From Undaria pinnatifida (lineage: Eukaryota; Sar; Phaeophyceae; Laminariales; Alariaceae): 64,000 nucleotides of DNA. Shown here piece after piece: positions 11,105 to 22,915 of this stretch. Both the position numbers and the translations under genes were made by a program. How positions within the stretch are numbered: the stretch's first letter is position 1; each line of letters starts with the position of its first letter. Where the stretch lies: positions 13,478,214-13,542,213 of the forward strand of contig JABAKD010000011.1 of the NCBI GenBank assembly GCA_012845835.1, read 5' to 3'. Under the pieces are notes generated by a model, which saw only the letters and a list, made by a program, of their open reading frames with translations, was not told the origin of the DNA and searched no databases.

Positions 11105-11440
11105 GTTAGCAACACTCGATGAAAAATCGACGAGCAGTGGGATTGTTGAACCCTATGCACGATAAAGATTAAAGGCAAGAACCGGGGGGAAGGCGACACC
11201 TGCGACCACGGCTTGCCCAGAAGCTGGAAAGTAGAAGCGTGAAAACATATAGATATATAGATATATAAATATATATATTTATACAACACTCGACGAAAAA
11301 TCGACGAGCAGTGGGATTGCTGAACCCTATGCGCGGTAAAATTTGAAGGGCAAAAAACCGGGGGGGAGAAGGGACGACACCTGTGACCACGGCTTGTCCA
11401 GAAGCTGGAAAGTAGACGTGCGTGAAAAAAAATATATATA
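11105..11440 (+). repeat. Two tandem copies of an interspersed repeat
   Basis: Copies at 11,105-11,250 and 11,283-11,430 share cgacgagcagtgggattg, tgaaccctatgc, accggggg and gaccacggcttg.ccagaagctgg. Related copies lie at 22,615-22,745, 23,860-23,970 and 55,335-55,460. A TA-rich microsatellite (11,249-11,282 and 11,431-11,448) follows each copy. Confidence 0.65.
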
Positions 11441-11669
11441 TATATAAACTTTTCTGATGTATGCAAGCTGAATCCCAAACCTCATAACTTCTGACACCTC
11501 ACCCCTTCCTGCTGTGCACTTGGCCAGCCAGACCGACGTCTGTCATACCTCCCTCCGACCCTCGCCTCCATGTCTGATTTTGGGGGCTCTATTGTAGCAG
11601 TGCCGCCGACACCTCAGAAAATAATATGGTGTAGGTCTTCCATCACTCTACCAAAATGGGGGCACTCAC

Positions 11670-11757
11670 CCTCGTGTCTGAAGAGCAACGCCAAAGAACG
11701 AACAAAACGCTCACTACTGCTTGTGTTGCGCCCGTCTAGAAGCCGACAAAACACAGG
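11670..11757 (-). CDS. Isolated internal exon, product unknown
   Basis: Read on the minus strand, acceptor ggagcgcag precedes 11,757 and donor G|gtgagt follows 11,670. It enters in phase 0 and leaves in phase 1, 29 residues. The text (PVFCRLLDGRNTSSSERFVR then SLALLFRHE) looks like folded protein. The frame is also open upstream to an ATG near 11,856, so the exon may be longer. Partner exons not securely found; the ORF at 10,216-10,575 is the nearest candidate. Confidence 0.5.
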
Positions 11758-13080
11758 CTGCGCTCCCAACGAGTACAGCCGGCATTTACCAGCAACTATT
11801 TTTTTTATATGTTGAACCAACACATTTTCACGATAGTCAGGAGCGAAAAAGGACACGCCACTCTCACGATGACGTCTATTGAGATACCAGGTGGTAATTT
11901 ATGCTAAGACTGCTTTGGCTACAGTAGAGGTAGAGAGAGGTGCGCCCTTTTCTTTCAGAGATTCCTCGCTGGAGGAAGTGTATGCTTCACCAAACACCAG
12001 ACCTGATGCTTCACCAAACCTGATTTAGGTGCCACGTTGGTATGTAGGCTCCTCCAGGAAGCGTCTGATGCCGAAAGTGCGACACGACTAACACACATAT
12101 GGCGCATTAGTACTTGTAGGCATATAGAAGAAAAAATATCGTTAGATCTTTACCTGGCACAAGCTTTGCAACTCATGGAATGCGATAATCCAGGATGTTT
12201 CGATCTTTCTGGCCGTTTGGGGTACATAATTCCTTTCGAGGTTGGAGGGAGACGGTGGCCGATATGGTATAATTCATTGTTTCCGATGTCAGAGCGAGAC
12301 GATATTTAACTATTTTCGATGTTACAGGGAGACGATATGCACCAACGGTCCTTAAATTTTGGTCCAGCGTGGTATACATAGAGTCCCAATAATCTAAAAC
12401 AATAAATCGTATGGCGAAAAAAAAAAAGAAGAGGCGAGGGCGACATGCACACGCGGGGAATGCATCGGTAGGAGAGCAGCTACGTTCCTTCATGGGGAAG
12501 CAAGATGGAGCACCTGTCAGGTTGGTGGGCGAGCCGGACCACCCGTGATGAATTAACGGCGATTAGGTTGCTTACCTTTTTATTTCGAGCGAAACACATG
12601 GGGCGCGCATTTATGTCGTGACCTTCCCGCGAGACGCCACGTCTCAAATGCATGCCTACATATCAGTCGGAAACCCGCAAGAATATTCCAGCATGAACCC
12701 CGACGCACGCATGCCTCCGTATCGGATGGAAACCGGCGAGGACATCCCAGAAGGCCCCCTGATGATCCGTATCGGATGGAAACCGGCGAGGACATCCCAG
12801 AAGGCCCCCTGATGACACAGAATGAGGGTTGCTGATATTTTCGGCGCCAAAACATAGGGAACCGTCTAACCGTCTAGAGATCGCTGACGCCAGATTATAC
12901 GACCGTCACCGCAGGCCACCAAGGCACACCAAGGCACGCAAGTTGACCATAGTTACAAATGTCCTGCTGCGCGAGGTCCTAGCGACACCTGGACTATATT
13001 AATCCGTGCAAATCAAGACACGATGCGTTTAGTTTTTAGGGTGTTCCTCCTACCTCCTGAGTACCTGCGGCCTCGAGGAT
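11758..13080. other. Spacer with a 50-bp duplication
   Basis: No gene seen. At 12,718-12,815 a unit of about 50 bp (gtatcggatggaaaccggcg..aggccccctgatga) is present twice in direct tandem, with a diverged third copy near 12,660-12,715. Confidence 0.5.
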
Positions 13081-13084
13081 CCGC

Positions 13085-13890
13085 TTAACGTAAAAGAAAT
13101 TGAGCTTGGGGTCTTGTGGGGCAGAAGGGAGCACGTTCCGCAGGAGAGCGTTGCAAGTCTGCACCACCGCGGACGATCCTGATAGCGCGAAACAGAAGAG
13201 CCAAATAGTAATGCGAGGGCGTGAGCAGATCGTTGCAAATCTGCACTACCGCCGAAGATCCTGATAATGCCAAACATAGCAGCAGATAAGACGAAAGGGC
13301 ATGAGGAGGACACTTCAACTCTGTAACATCCTGATACCGCCAAATACACTACGCAGGGCTCATCAAGTGTCGGATATCTTCTCGCCATGGTATACCAGTC
13401 GAATAGTGTCAAGGTGATCCGGCCCGACCCCGTGATATCTGAAAACCTCCTGACCCGTCTCCACTGGACCCGTGAGATTTCCAACAATTCCTGACGCGAC
13501 CCGACTCGAGCGGGGTCTAGATATACCTCGTGACCCTACCCGGGCGCCGGGTCATGACCCGCGAAAGCCTTGGAATATAGATGCCACTATGATAGCGGTC
13601 CTGGTAACGCCAAGCACAGAGGCGTGATGAGCGCGTTATGAGTCTGTACCATCGCTGGCGATCCCGGTAACGCCAACCATAGATGAAAAATAAGACAAAA
13701 AGCGTGAGGAGAGCACTGCGAGTCAGTTGCCACCACTTCAGATCCTGACGACGCCAAACATATGAGGCACACAAGATGACGACCCTGCTAACGCCGAAGA
13801 TAGAGCCAGACAAGATGAGGGCGTTAGCAGCGCAGTCCAAGTCTGCACCACCGCTGTCGATCCTGATATCGCCAAGCACAGGCGGAAAAA
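13085..13890 (+). repeat. Diverged tandem repeat, about 80-110-bp unit
   Basis: At least six copies of a unit with gtctgcaccaccgc.gacgatcctgata.cgccaaaca, separated by gagggcgtgagcag-like text. A block rich in gacccg words (13,420-13,565) interrupts it. Open minus-strand frames here reflect the repeat. Confidence 0.6.
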
Positions 13891-14299
13891 CGACGCGGGC
13901 TATAGCGTCGGGGCCATGCCTGTGTGGTTAACCGCTCATTTGCGTGTGCCCCACGAAGCCGTTTTTTTTTCTTGCCCCGTAGAGGGCGTGCGTATCCAAC
14001 TATTCGAGTCATAGGTGTGGTGCCAGCGTAAATAGGCTGATTGATGAAATCGCGGCATATTCTCAATGTAGCGACAGGTTGCATGGCGAGTGTGAAATGA
14101 TAGTCCCGGGCGTCCAGCCTCGCGTAGTGTTGTATTTTCCCAGTGACGTTGGGAGCTGGGATACAAACTGGAATCAAAGCTTTGTCGTCTAGCATCCCCC
14201 CGTGTTTCCGTTCATTTTCAAGTAACTTTTCACCTCGTATGAAAAACGACTTCTCTGTCCTCCGGAGTTTGGATGGAATGACCGTCGATGCCAGTCGGT

Positions 14300-14460
14300 T
14301 ATCGTCTACTTGGTCGCCCCACGCAATAACGCCAGCTAGCGCTGGATTGCGGGAACAATTGAGTTAAACTGACAGACGTGTATGAAACTATGTGGAAGTG
14401 TGATGAGCTTAACTTTATTTTTTCCCCGTCCGACGGAGGATACAAAATAAAAAAACAGAC
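14300..14460 (+). repeat. Interspersed repeat shared with 63,770-63,880
   Basis: Both contain gccagctagcgctggattgcg, then aattgagt, cgacgtgtatgaa-like text, and ctttatt..tcccc. Non-coding. Confidence 0.6.
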
Positions 14461-14929
14461 ATCTGTTCTACTGCGACAGATAGGGGATGCGGAAACCCAA
14501 TCCCCGGGGGGGGATGCGGAAACCCAACCTCCGGAGACATGCGGAAACCCAAGCACCCCTGCTGGCAGCTACTACACACAGGTAGCCTATAAATCGATAT
14601 TACAACGACAGACAACGGCACTATTGGGTGGCCAAGGCTACGTTGGGGCGGGGGTGCTCCCTTTTTGGCGACCAGGTTTAAGCCAGTCGCACGAGTGACA
14701 GAGTAACTCCGTACCTCACTGACTAAAATACTTGAGGCGATACTTTGGGCGCAGTGCGGCTTACCGTTCCATTGCGGACTTCACATCGCAAAAACGGAGC
14801 CAGCGCGAGAGCTTGAGACCGCGAAGGAATAGAGGAGGTCGCTCGCGCGACTGACCCCGAGCAACCGCACAAGAAGGTCCCTAATAAAGGGAACCCCCCG
14901 CCGTCGCTTTGATTGGGAGTACTATCGAT

Positions 14930-15030
14930 GCTTGGTACTAGTGCAGTATATCGAGTGCCAGTCTGCCAAGCGGCACTACTTGTACACCGGCACAATACCG
15001 GCCATAGGCACTATTCAACCGGCACGCACT
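14930..15030 (+). repeat. ccggcacta-rich repeat
   Basis: Short repeated ccggcactat words. The same composition returns at 23,320-23,440 and 29,560-29,650. Non-coding. Confidence 0.5.
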
Positions 15031-15794
15031 ACAGAGGAAGACCCTCACGGTACCTGCAAGCACGATCGTAGCACACAGCATATGGGCGTGCGTGTCCACC
15101 CATGCTTTGTCGAGGGCAATCTACAGTGGTCTTGCAGAGCGCACCAAGTACCAAAACACACCCCGGCCCTTTGTACGCAGGGCACGCGGAAAGCATCCTC
15201 GCGTGGTGTTGCCACGCCGCGGCAGGGGTAACCCGGCGAACTTCTGAGGCTACTTGCTTAAGGGGCTCTACTCTAGACTGGCTTTTGAGAATTGTGAGAG
15301 CTCAAGCCGATGACCAAGCCAGCAGGCCCTCCGCGACAACCCCCCAACCCCCTCCTCCCTCCACAAGCCAGACAAACAAAAAGACGTTTGGGTTGACCAT
15401 TTTCTTTGACTTTCCTCTCCCCGAGAACGTTCGGGCATGACACCCCAAGAAACAAACGCATGCCCTCCCCCCCCCCCCACCCACTCCCCCACCCCCGAAC
15501 AAAGAAAATGTGATGATCGTCCGCATTGGTTGGCCTTGCTCATTGGTTGGCCTCGTCTCTAGAGGGTTTAAGCAGGCCCTGCATGATAATCTCCAACGCC
15601 CATCAAAGATGTCGGGGTTGACGGCACTCTTGCCCCTTAATGGAGAGCCGTCCAGGAACTCCACTCCTCACACTAAACTAGAATGATATGTCCAAAGATG
15701 CCTTGACGGGTCAAAACTAGACCGTCAGCCGACATATGAGCCGCCCATGACCTAGGTATAAAGCGAAAAATATTGCAAAAGACGCGTGCTGCGG

Positions 15795-16195
15795 TAGATG
15801 TGCTAATGTATTCCCATTTTTGGCTGAACCTGTTTCTCAATAACGGGGCTGCTTAACCCTTCTTGACCCATCTTAAACCAAAATCGTCGGAATTTCAGTA
15901 TTTTTTTGGTAATATGTTTTGTCGTAAACCTACTGTGCCATGGAATTTTGTTCATCGAGGAGCACTTCTCATTTTCTCCAAATCAGTGCTTGGGTGAGGT
16001 ATATGAGGTATATGAGGTATATGAGGTATATGAGGTATAGAATACTTGACTCCTCATCCTCGTGATGTGAAGAGCCTTGGGACATACACATACCGCACCT
16101 TATCCTCTATCGATAGAGTAGTTTACTCCTTATCCTCATCAGGTTAAGAGCCTCGGAACACACACATGCTGCACCCCTCCACCGTAACATGCGTC
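15795..16195 (+). repeat. RepA copy with 9-bp internal expansion
   Basis: RepA words in order (ttttggctgaa, gctgcttaaccc, aaatcgtcggaatttcag, gtgcttgggtgaggtata). The gaggtatat segment is repeated about five times around 15,995-16,040. It ends ggttaagagcctcgga..acccctccaccgtaacatgcgtcg. Confidence 0.7.
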
Positions 16196-16289
16196 GGAAC
16201 GCGAATGATATTCCACCGACATGTTTTGGTGGTGGTTGAGCTGCTTAGTACGATACTGTCACTCAGAAATAGTTACAATCAAGTATATC

Positions 16290-16470
16290 TCGACGCGAGT
16301 CGACGAGGGAAGCAACTGCTGAATTGTTCTCGCGATAAAAAAAAAATGAAGACGCCTACCGTCGTGGGAAGGGGAGAGAAAAATCTGCTTAGTGACCCCG
16401 GATCTGAGTTACGTCTAGGGGGGAAGAAAGGAGAAAGATAAAGTGCGAAGGTAATAGATGGGACGAGCAA
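16290..16470 (-). repeat. Interspersed repeat, gtcgtgggaaggggagaga family
   Basis: Related to 24,330-24,520, 52,370-52,560, 52,880-53,030 and 55,100-55,300. All have a (T/A)cgcgataaaaa..gaaggc and gtgaccc.ggatctgagttacgtct core plus agagaaagataaagtgcgaa. Non-coding. Confidence 0.65.
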
Positions 16471-16499
16471 AAAAAAGAAAACGCCCGTCGAAAACAGGT

Positions 16500-16760
16500 C
16501 ACCCGTCAGACAGGTCAGATTATATATCTCCACTTGATTATCTATATATTTCAGGGAAGATCTGTATGATCTATCAATAGCTCATGTTGCCGAGTGGGAG
16601 CCGTACGATCTGCATGATCTAGCACATGTTTTCTGTACTCTATAGATTCAGATCCAACACACATATCATAACGGCAGGTATGGAATCTGCTGTACATGGT
16701 CTAGATCATGATCGAGATCATGATCTGTACTCTCTATATACAAGTATCTTACCATCTTAC
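16500..16760 (+). repeat. Interspersed repeat, tgatct-rich family
   Basis: Second copy of the family at 2,740-3,110 (gatctgcatgatctagcacatgttttctgta..catatcataacggca..gatcatgatctgtac). Confidence 0.55.
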
Positions 16761-16839
16761 CGTCAGACGGAAATATTTTTGACCTTCAAGGGCTACGTCC
16801 ATCGTGTCACGCGTTTAACGAACCTTTAAGAACTCAAAA

Positions 16840-17545
16840 GTTGAGGTGTTTTGGTACTGATTTTCTCCGTCTTAAACGCCAAAGTTTTTTTTGGGGAAAA
16901 AATGGCGGGTGGGTGGGCGGGTGAAAGGAAGAGGACACACCTCTGACTCGGTTGACCAACCAGGCAACTACCTGAATCGGCTCACGTTTCTCAGGCAAGT
17001 ACCCCGGCTTGGTATTGCTAACCTTCTCACGAAGTTTGGTCCCAACAGTGAGAGAGGGGACCAGCCAACTGGCTTTGTTTCCGACGCCCATTCTGACCCC
17101 AAACCCCGGTACAGGCAAGCCTAATGGGCTCTACAACAGACAAGGATTTGCCGGATACCTCATCTGCGGAGACCACTTCTTCGTCTACAGGCAAACCTAT
17201 CCCTTTCGTGGTGTAGCCCACCTTCCAAGACTCTGAAATTGGGGTGCTTGGTCTTGATTTTTTCCGTCATAAACCGTAAAGGATTTTCCATGTTCAAAAT
17301 CGCCGGGGGAACCGGTCCAGAGAGCAGCGGCACCGCGTAAGAACCTGCACATATGGGGGGGGGGGGGGGGGGGGGGGGACGGCATACAGCAGGGGACTTC
17401 CTCAACAAGGCGGCTTGAGCTCACGCGGTATCCCGATATAAGGTGGTCACAACTTACTTGACGCTACTGATGGATTGCACTGATAACCTGGAATGGATGA
17501 GGTGGGTTCCCCCCGATGAGGCGGTCATATTGCTCTCTATTGCAC
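16840..17545. repeat. Composite of two repeat families with G-run
   Basis: 16,840-17,355 carries two related blocks (attttttccgtc..aaacgc/ccgtaaa..gtttttt, accggtccagag). A run of about 24 G lies at 17,355-17,378. 17,415-17,545 is a copy of the gcggtatcccgatat family. No gene seen. Confidence 0.5.
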
Positions 17546-17600
17546 TAGTGTATAGCACTAGTGGATAGCACTACTGTATAGCACTAGTGTATAGTATAGC
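17546..17600 (+). repeat. About 20-bp tandem repeat (cactagtgtatag)
   Basis: The word actagtgtatagcact is repeated about three times with small changes directly after a copy of the gcggtcatattgctctcta repeat end. Confidence 0.7.
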
Positions 17601-17869
17601 ACACCACTGGCTCACTTTGGGATGCCTACTGTACCGAGGTACCTCACTGATTAACCTCTTCGACATATGACGATGTGGGCCAGGGCGGAAATGTCGCGCT
17701 CTTCCGTAACAACAAGGTTTCGGACGCTCTATTCAGCACTTAGCGCTACCCCCCGAAGAGCTGGGATGGACGCAAGCCACGGTTGAGGTCCGCCAACCAT
17801 TGTTTGCTGGGGGCTCTTCGCTCGAGGATCCACCAACCATTGTGTTCTAACAAGGCAAAAAACTGACTT

Positions 17870-18600
17870 TGAGTAAGCTGAAAAATGAACCCGATGAACA
17901 ATCAATCCCATGACCTAGGTTTACCAAACAAATACAAAAAAGCACATTCGCGAAAGAAGAATGACATCATTCCGACGATTTCGGATTAAGATGGGTAACT
18001 AGCCAAAAAGAGGTATACCGTATACCCAAAAAATGTATTGTTAAACAAGAATGACATAATGCCGACTACTTGGGATTAAGATAAGTAACTAGATGAGTAA
18101 CTAGCCAAAAAGAGGTATACCATACACCCAAAAATAATACTAGGCACCTGGTATTGTTAAAACAAGAATTACTGTAATGTCTGTAATCCGACTACTTTGG
18201 GTTAAGAAGGGTTAAGATGGGTTAAGAAGGGTTAAGATGGGTTAAGATGGGTTAAGATGGGTTAAGATGGGTTAAGATGGGTTAAGATGGGTTAAGATGG
18301 GTTAAGATGGGTTAAGATGGGTTAAGATGGGTTAAGATGGGTTAAGATGGGTTAAGGTGGGTTAAGATGGGTTAAGGTGGGTTAAGACGGGTTAAGATGG
18401 GTTAAGATGGGTTAAGATGGGTTAAGATGGGTTAAGATGGGTTACGATGGGGTAAGATGGGTTAAGATGGGTTAAGATGGGTTAAGATGGGTTAAGATGG
18501 GTTAAGATGGGTTAAGACGGGTTAAGATGGGTTAAGATGGGTTAAGATGGGCAAAGGAACCCCGTCATTCAGAAAAAAAAACAAAACCAGAAAGTGCTAC
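17870..18600 (-). repeat. RepA copies flanking a 10-bp array
   Basis: RepA text (aatgaacccgatgaacaatcaatcccatgacctagg-type, aagaatgacat, ccgac.att..ggattaagat, gccaaaaagaggtatacc) occurs here about two and a half times. The last copy is interrupted exactly at its gggttaag word by the array at 18,199-18,550 and then continues with ccccgtcattcagaaaaa. Confidence 0.7.
18199..18550 (+). repeat. 10-bp satellite GGGTTAAGAT, about 35 copies
   Basis: Near-perfect head-to-tail gttaagatgg units, with scattered agaagg, aggtgg and agacgg variants. The unit contains GGGTTA but is not a telomere repeat. The boundaries coincide with the gggttaag word of the surrounding RepA copy, so the array looks like a local expansion of that word. 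Confidence 0.95.
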
Positions 18601-18687
18601 CTCTACGTATCGTACCACGACTCCATCCGTTTTGGGAGACACACAGGCGTGAAATTGCAGAAGGGACGTTTTGGAGTGGTGAAATAA

Positions 18688-18806
18688 TTAGCCTCTTTGG
18701 GACTTCAGAGGGGGATATCGACCAATGAAAGCGACTTTTACAGCATCGACCGTTCGAAGCAAAGCGGGCTGCTGCTTGGATATTGGTGATGCGATTCGTG
18801 TCCGAA
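18688..18806 (-). CDS. M1 exon 19 (terminal)
   Basis: Excellent acceptor (tgtattgtttcag) just above 18,806. It enters in the phase left by exon 18 and encodes 38 residues ending PPLKSQRG before TAA at 18,690-18,688. Basic, with an AVKVAFIGRYPP segment. An alternative reading of the same acceptor in another frame is shorter and does not fit the phase. Confidence 0.6.
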
Positions 18807-21800
18807 CTGAAACAATACAACAGGTCAAGACGCACGACACGGGTCGGCTCATACATCTGCGCACTGGCGGAGACGGTGGGTGACATCGCACTTGTCATGT
18901 CTTCGCTTTGGTCGCTATCTGGTCGCTATACCCAGGCTCCTGAAGGGTTGTAAGCCTTTCAGTACCGCGCACGTCACTCCGCTCTACGTCCAAAGAGTGT
19001 GTTCCGAAAAACTTTTTTGTGTGCGGATGCACGTCCGGAAGGATCGGAACGCCTACTTTTTTCCGAAATCGTTTTTTTTCTTGGGCTACATGTAGAACGC
19101 CATTTTTTCGCGGAACGGTGTGTGTGTTCGGTTGCAGGGTAGGGCGCATCGAAAAGCCTACTTTTCGCGGAAACATTTTTGCGTTCGGTTACACCCCCGG
19201 GCCGATCGAAGCACCTAATTCTTCAAACCGATCTTGTGTTCGGTTCCACGTCCGGGCGCATTGAAACGCCTAATTTTTGTGAAACCGTTGGTATGTTCGG
19301 TGACACGTTACGGCGCATCGAAACGCCTGCTTTACGCGAAACCGCGTCAAGTTTGGTTTTACGTTAGGGGGGATCGAAACACCTTACCGCGAAACTGTTT
19401 TTTTGGTGTTTGGTGGTATTGTCACCGACCCGTCGCTGTGTCTCCGTTGGAGAACACAGGAAGCCCATACTTATGGACAAAGCATTGCTCGTAGAGCCTT
19501 TTCTCCGGGCCGATTGAAACGCCGATTTTACGCGAAACCGTTTTTATGTGCGGTTACACGTGCGGGCAAATCGAAACGCCAACTTCTCGTGAAACCGGCG
19601 TTAGGTTCGGTTACATTGTCACTCACCTGTGGCTATGTCTCCGGCTGTAAACACAGGAAGCAACCCCCAGGCGCCGCTCGCTGGTGCGACGGATGGCTCT
19701 TCCGGCACAGCCGCAGCCTCCTTCGCGCCCACCTGTAAAAACAAAAATGTCCTCTTGGTTGTTTCAGATTGCGTTGGAGTAATTTCTGCGGTGCGCCTAG
19801 ACTGGTTTCTTTTCGCGTGCAATTATTATTTACTAGTGCATTGTGCCTTCTGTATGGAGTTGTTTTGTTTTTTTTATGAAGTTAATTAACCTACGTCAGC
19901 AGTGAGTTCGACCAGTTGAATGGTCAACACTCAGCTTTGCTAGTTGAGTGATACGTCGATCGAGCGTGATCTATATTATTTTTTGTGTTCCTTTCGGATA
20001 TAAGTCGGTGATATATCACTGAGTTGGTCATGTAGACAATGTAACCCTAAGTAGGTCATGTACCTTGCCTAAGGCGGTAGGGCTCTGCTCGTCGTTTCAC
20101 GGTGGAAATTGCAAAGTCCACCTACATCGACCACTCGTCGGTGTGTTTGATCTTCCAGAGAGCGATGAACACCGAACAATGATTGGCGCTGTTCGCTCAT
20201 GTTATGTCTTCCTTACGAGTAGGCTTGGACCGTTCGTTTTGTTTGATCTTCAGATGGGTGATGCACGCCGAGCAATGATTGGGCGCTGTTCGTTCAGATT
20301 ATATCTGCCCTACCAGTGAGTAAGCGTGGACATTTCGCTTTGTTTGATCTCCAGAGAGGTGATGCACACCGAAAAATGGCTGGCGCTGTTCGTGCGTATC
20401 ACGTCCGCCTTACGAGCAGGCTTGGACTGCGATGAACAATGTCATGGCCCAGGCACATACCAGGGTAACCGCTAATGCTGTAGAACACAAGTGGCCTTCC
20501 CATGGGGTTTCGTGGTTCCTTGGTTGATGAGCTCTGTAACTCGGAAATGCTGCTTCGAAAGTGCTACCAAGGCCGTAGCACGGGTGGAGACAGGGTATAC
20601 TTCATCGTAGCCGCAGCACAAAACAAAAAATTGTGGAGCGCGTCACAATGTGTTAGCGGACCCCTGACTCCGTCAAGATTGGACTTATCGGCCGCCGTTT
20701 GCAGCGGCTCCGGCAACAAGCCCAAGGAAGCGTGCGTGTCCAATGGAACATTTCGCTTGAATGTGGAAATTAACGAGTCAATTCACGCCCATCTGCCACC
20801 TAATTATCTCCACTGTAGTGCAGCGCCATATGCATGCCCTTGACCTGCTTTCCCCTAGCTAGGCTGTTCTACGTTTAAGGTTGGATACGTTCGTTCTAAC
20901 AGGACTACCTGGTTGGGCTGTGTGCACTGGTGTGATGCATCCATCTTCTCAGGTCTGCTATGTTGACTCGAACGCGAAACACTAGCCTCATATTCCGAAG
21001 CACCCCCCAAGGAAATGGACCGGCATGCCTCGACCGAAAAGACCTTACCTTTAAAAAGCGAACATCGATTACGATGAATTGTGACTGGTTGATCTTCTGG
21101 CTCCTGAAGTCATGTGGGGGGTCCATGAAGCGAGGAGCCGTCTGCGGTGTTTTCCGTTGCGGTGGGCCAATGGCGTGAGGGTGATGTAGGTGTCAGTACT
21201 GTCGTGAGATCAGGCGTACTATCTGGTACATCGGACGGCCCCATCGTTGCCAGAGCAAACGAAAATTCGATGCTCCTGTTATCAGGTTTACCTGGGGAAG
21301 TTCGCCAACCAATATGTTCGCAAGACCATGCCGTCCCGCGAAGGGTGAACTCATTTCATGCGTTGCCTTAGTCGTATCACCATAACTATTAGACCCTCGC
21401 ATCCCTACAATGTAGGGATGGAGCACGTCGGGTTTTCACCGACAAGGCAGGCGTCGCGTGCACCAAGAGCGAAACGCCATGAGGTATTCCGAGGGGGTAT
21501 GTCTTGCCCTGGGTTGGGTTTTCGAATGATATTTTCACCCCGGTAGCTTAGTTGCTGATTCTAGTCTACCACTCTGGACATACCTATAAAGACCGTATTC
21601 GCGTCAATATGGATAATCAAACGGTTATTACATTTCCGGACCGCGTGGTGGCTGCTTCCTGAGCCTCTTGACGGAATCATGTTCTGGCCTCTGCGGCAGA
21701 ATCACTGTCTAGGTTGGAACCAACGCCATACCCTTGCGCGTTTCGAACGTTTGAGAAAGGCGTGCGCAAGTTCACGTTTCAACGGCTCAAAATAACCACA

Positions 21801-22866
21801 TCGTTTTGTTTTCGTTGTCCTCATCATGTTTTGACCCTCATCGTAAAAGTGTTGATGCTCATCACAGTATGATCCTCATGATATATTTTTTAATACTAAC
21901 ACAAAATTTATTGTTTTGTTCTCTACACCATACGCCCCCGCCAGTCTCACTCGAAAACAAACTGTACGACCATGTTCCACAGAATGTGCCAACACGCACG
22001 CAGCCAAATTCCCTCCAGCGCTGCGGATTGGGAACACGTTAATTGGTGCATACATCGATTGTCGTACTGCGCCGTGCGGCTGCGGTGCGCGTAACCTAAT
22101 AGCAGTGGTACCGACAAAATTCGTCTACTGATCAGCCAACCGCGCGGTGTCGTGATCAACATCTTCGGCTTTTCAACTTTTGCCACGGTCTATCGTACCG
22201 AAAGCGATTGGTGTGACCGATCGCATGCACGGTAGCAGCTACGGCTGTGAGTTTGGTTTTACTTGACGGCCACTGAATAGTTGGGTACCCGGGTTGCGGA
22301 GCAGACGCCAACTAATTGGCTTTGCCTTCATGTCTCGCTTAAATACCGATTCCGGCACTGTTTGAGAATCATTGGGTATTAGACTGCACGTTCGACACGA
22401 AAAGCTGAATACTCTCGAGGAAATACAGCGGCTCGTCCAACTTGAGTCAGTTTTATATGTTGGGCTGTTTCCGACGACCTGAGGTGTTCGAACGACCTGA
22501 TAATCTGAAATCCTATTGAGGTTTGTATTGCACCACACGTCGAACCACAAACGTGCCAGCCAGATGTAACCACGCCCAACTCCGCAAAGTACCGCACTCA
22601 ACCAACTTTAATTCAACGAAAGTCGACGAGCATAAAAAGCTGAAAGGTGAAACGCTGAACCCCATACGCGATAAGAACGAAAGCAGGTACCGGGGGGGGA
22701 GAAGGGAAGACACCTGTGACCACGGCTTGCCCAGAAGGTTGCTGAGGGAAAAATAATTTACAATTTGCGCTGAAGAGTAAAATTGATGATTAAAAAAATA
22801 AAAAGTAGCTAGCTAACATCTAGTCGGCGACATACTATAAAGTTGTTGTTGTTGTTGTCTGTTGTT

Positions 22867-22915
<49 letters not shown>

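Noticed and set aside
18199-18550. Possible internal telomere repeat
   Set aside because: Units contain GGGTTA but are decamers and arise inside a RepA copy; not TTAGGG or TTTAGGG arrays.
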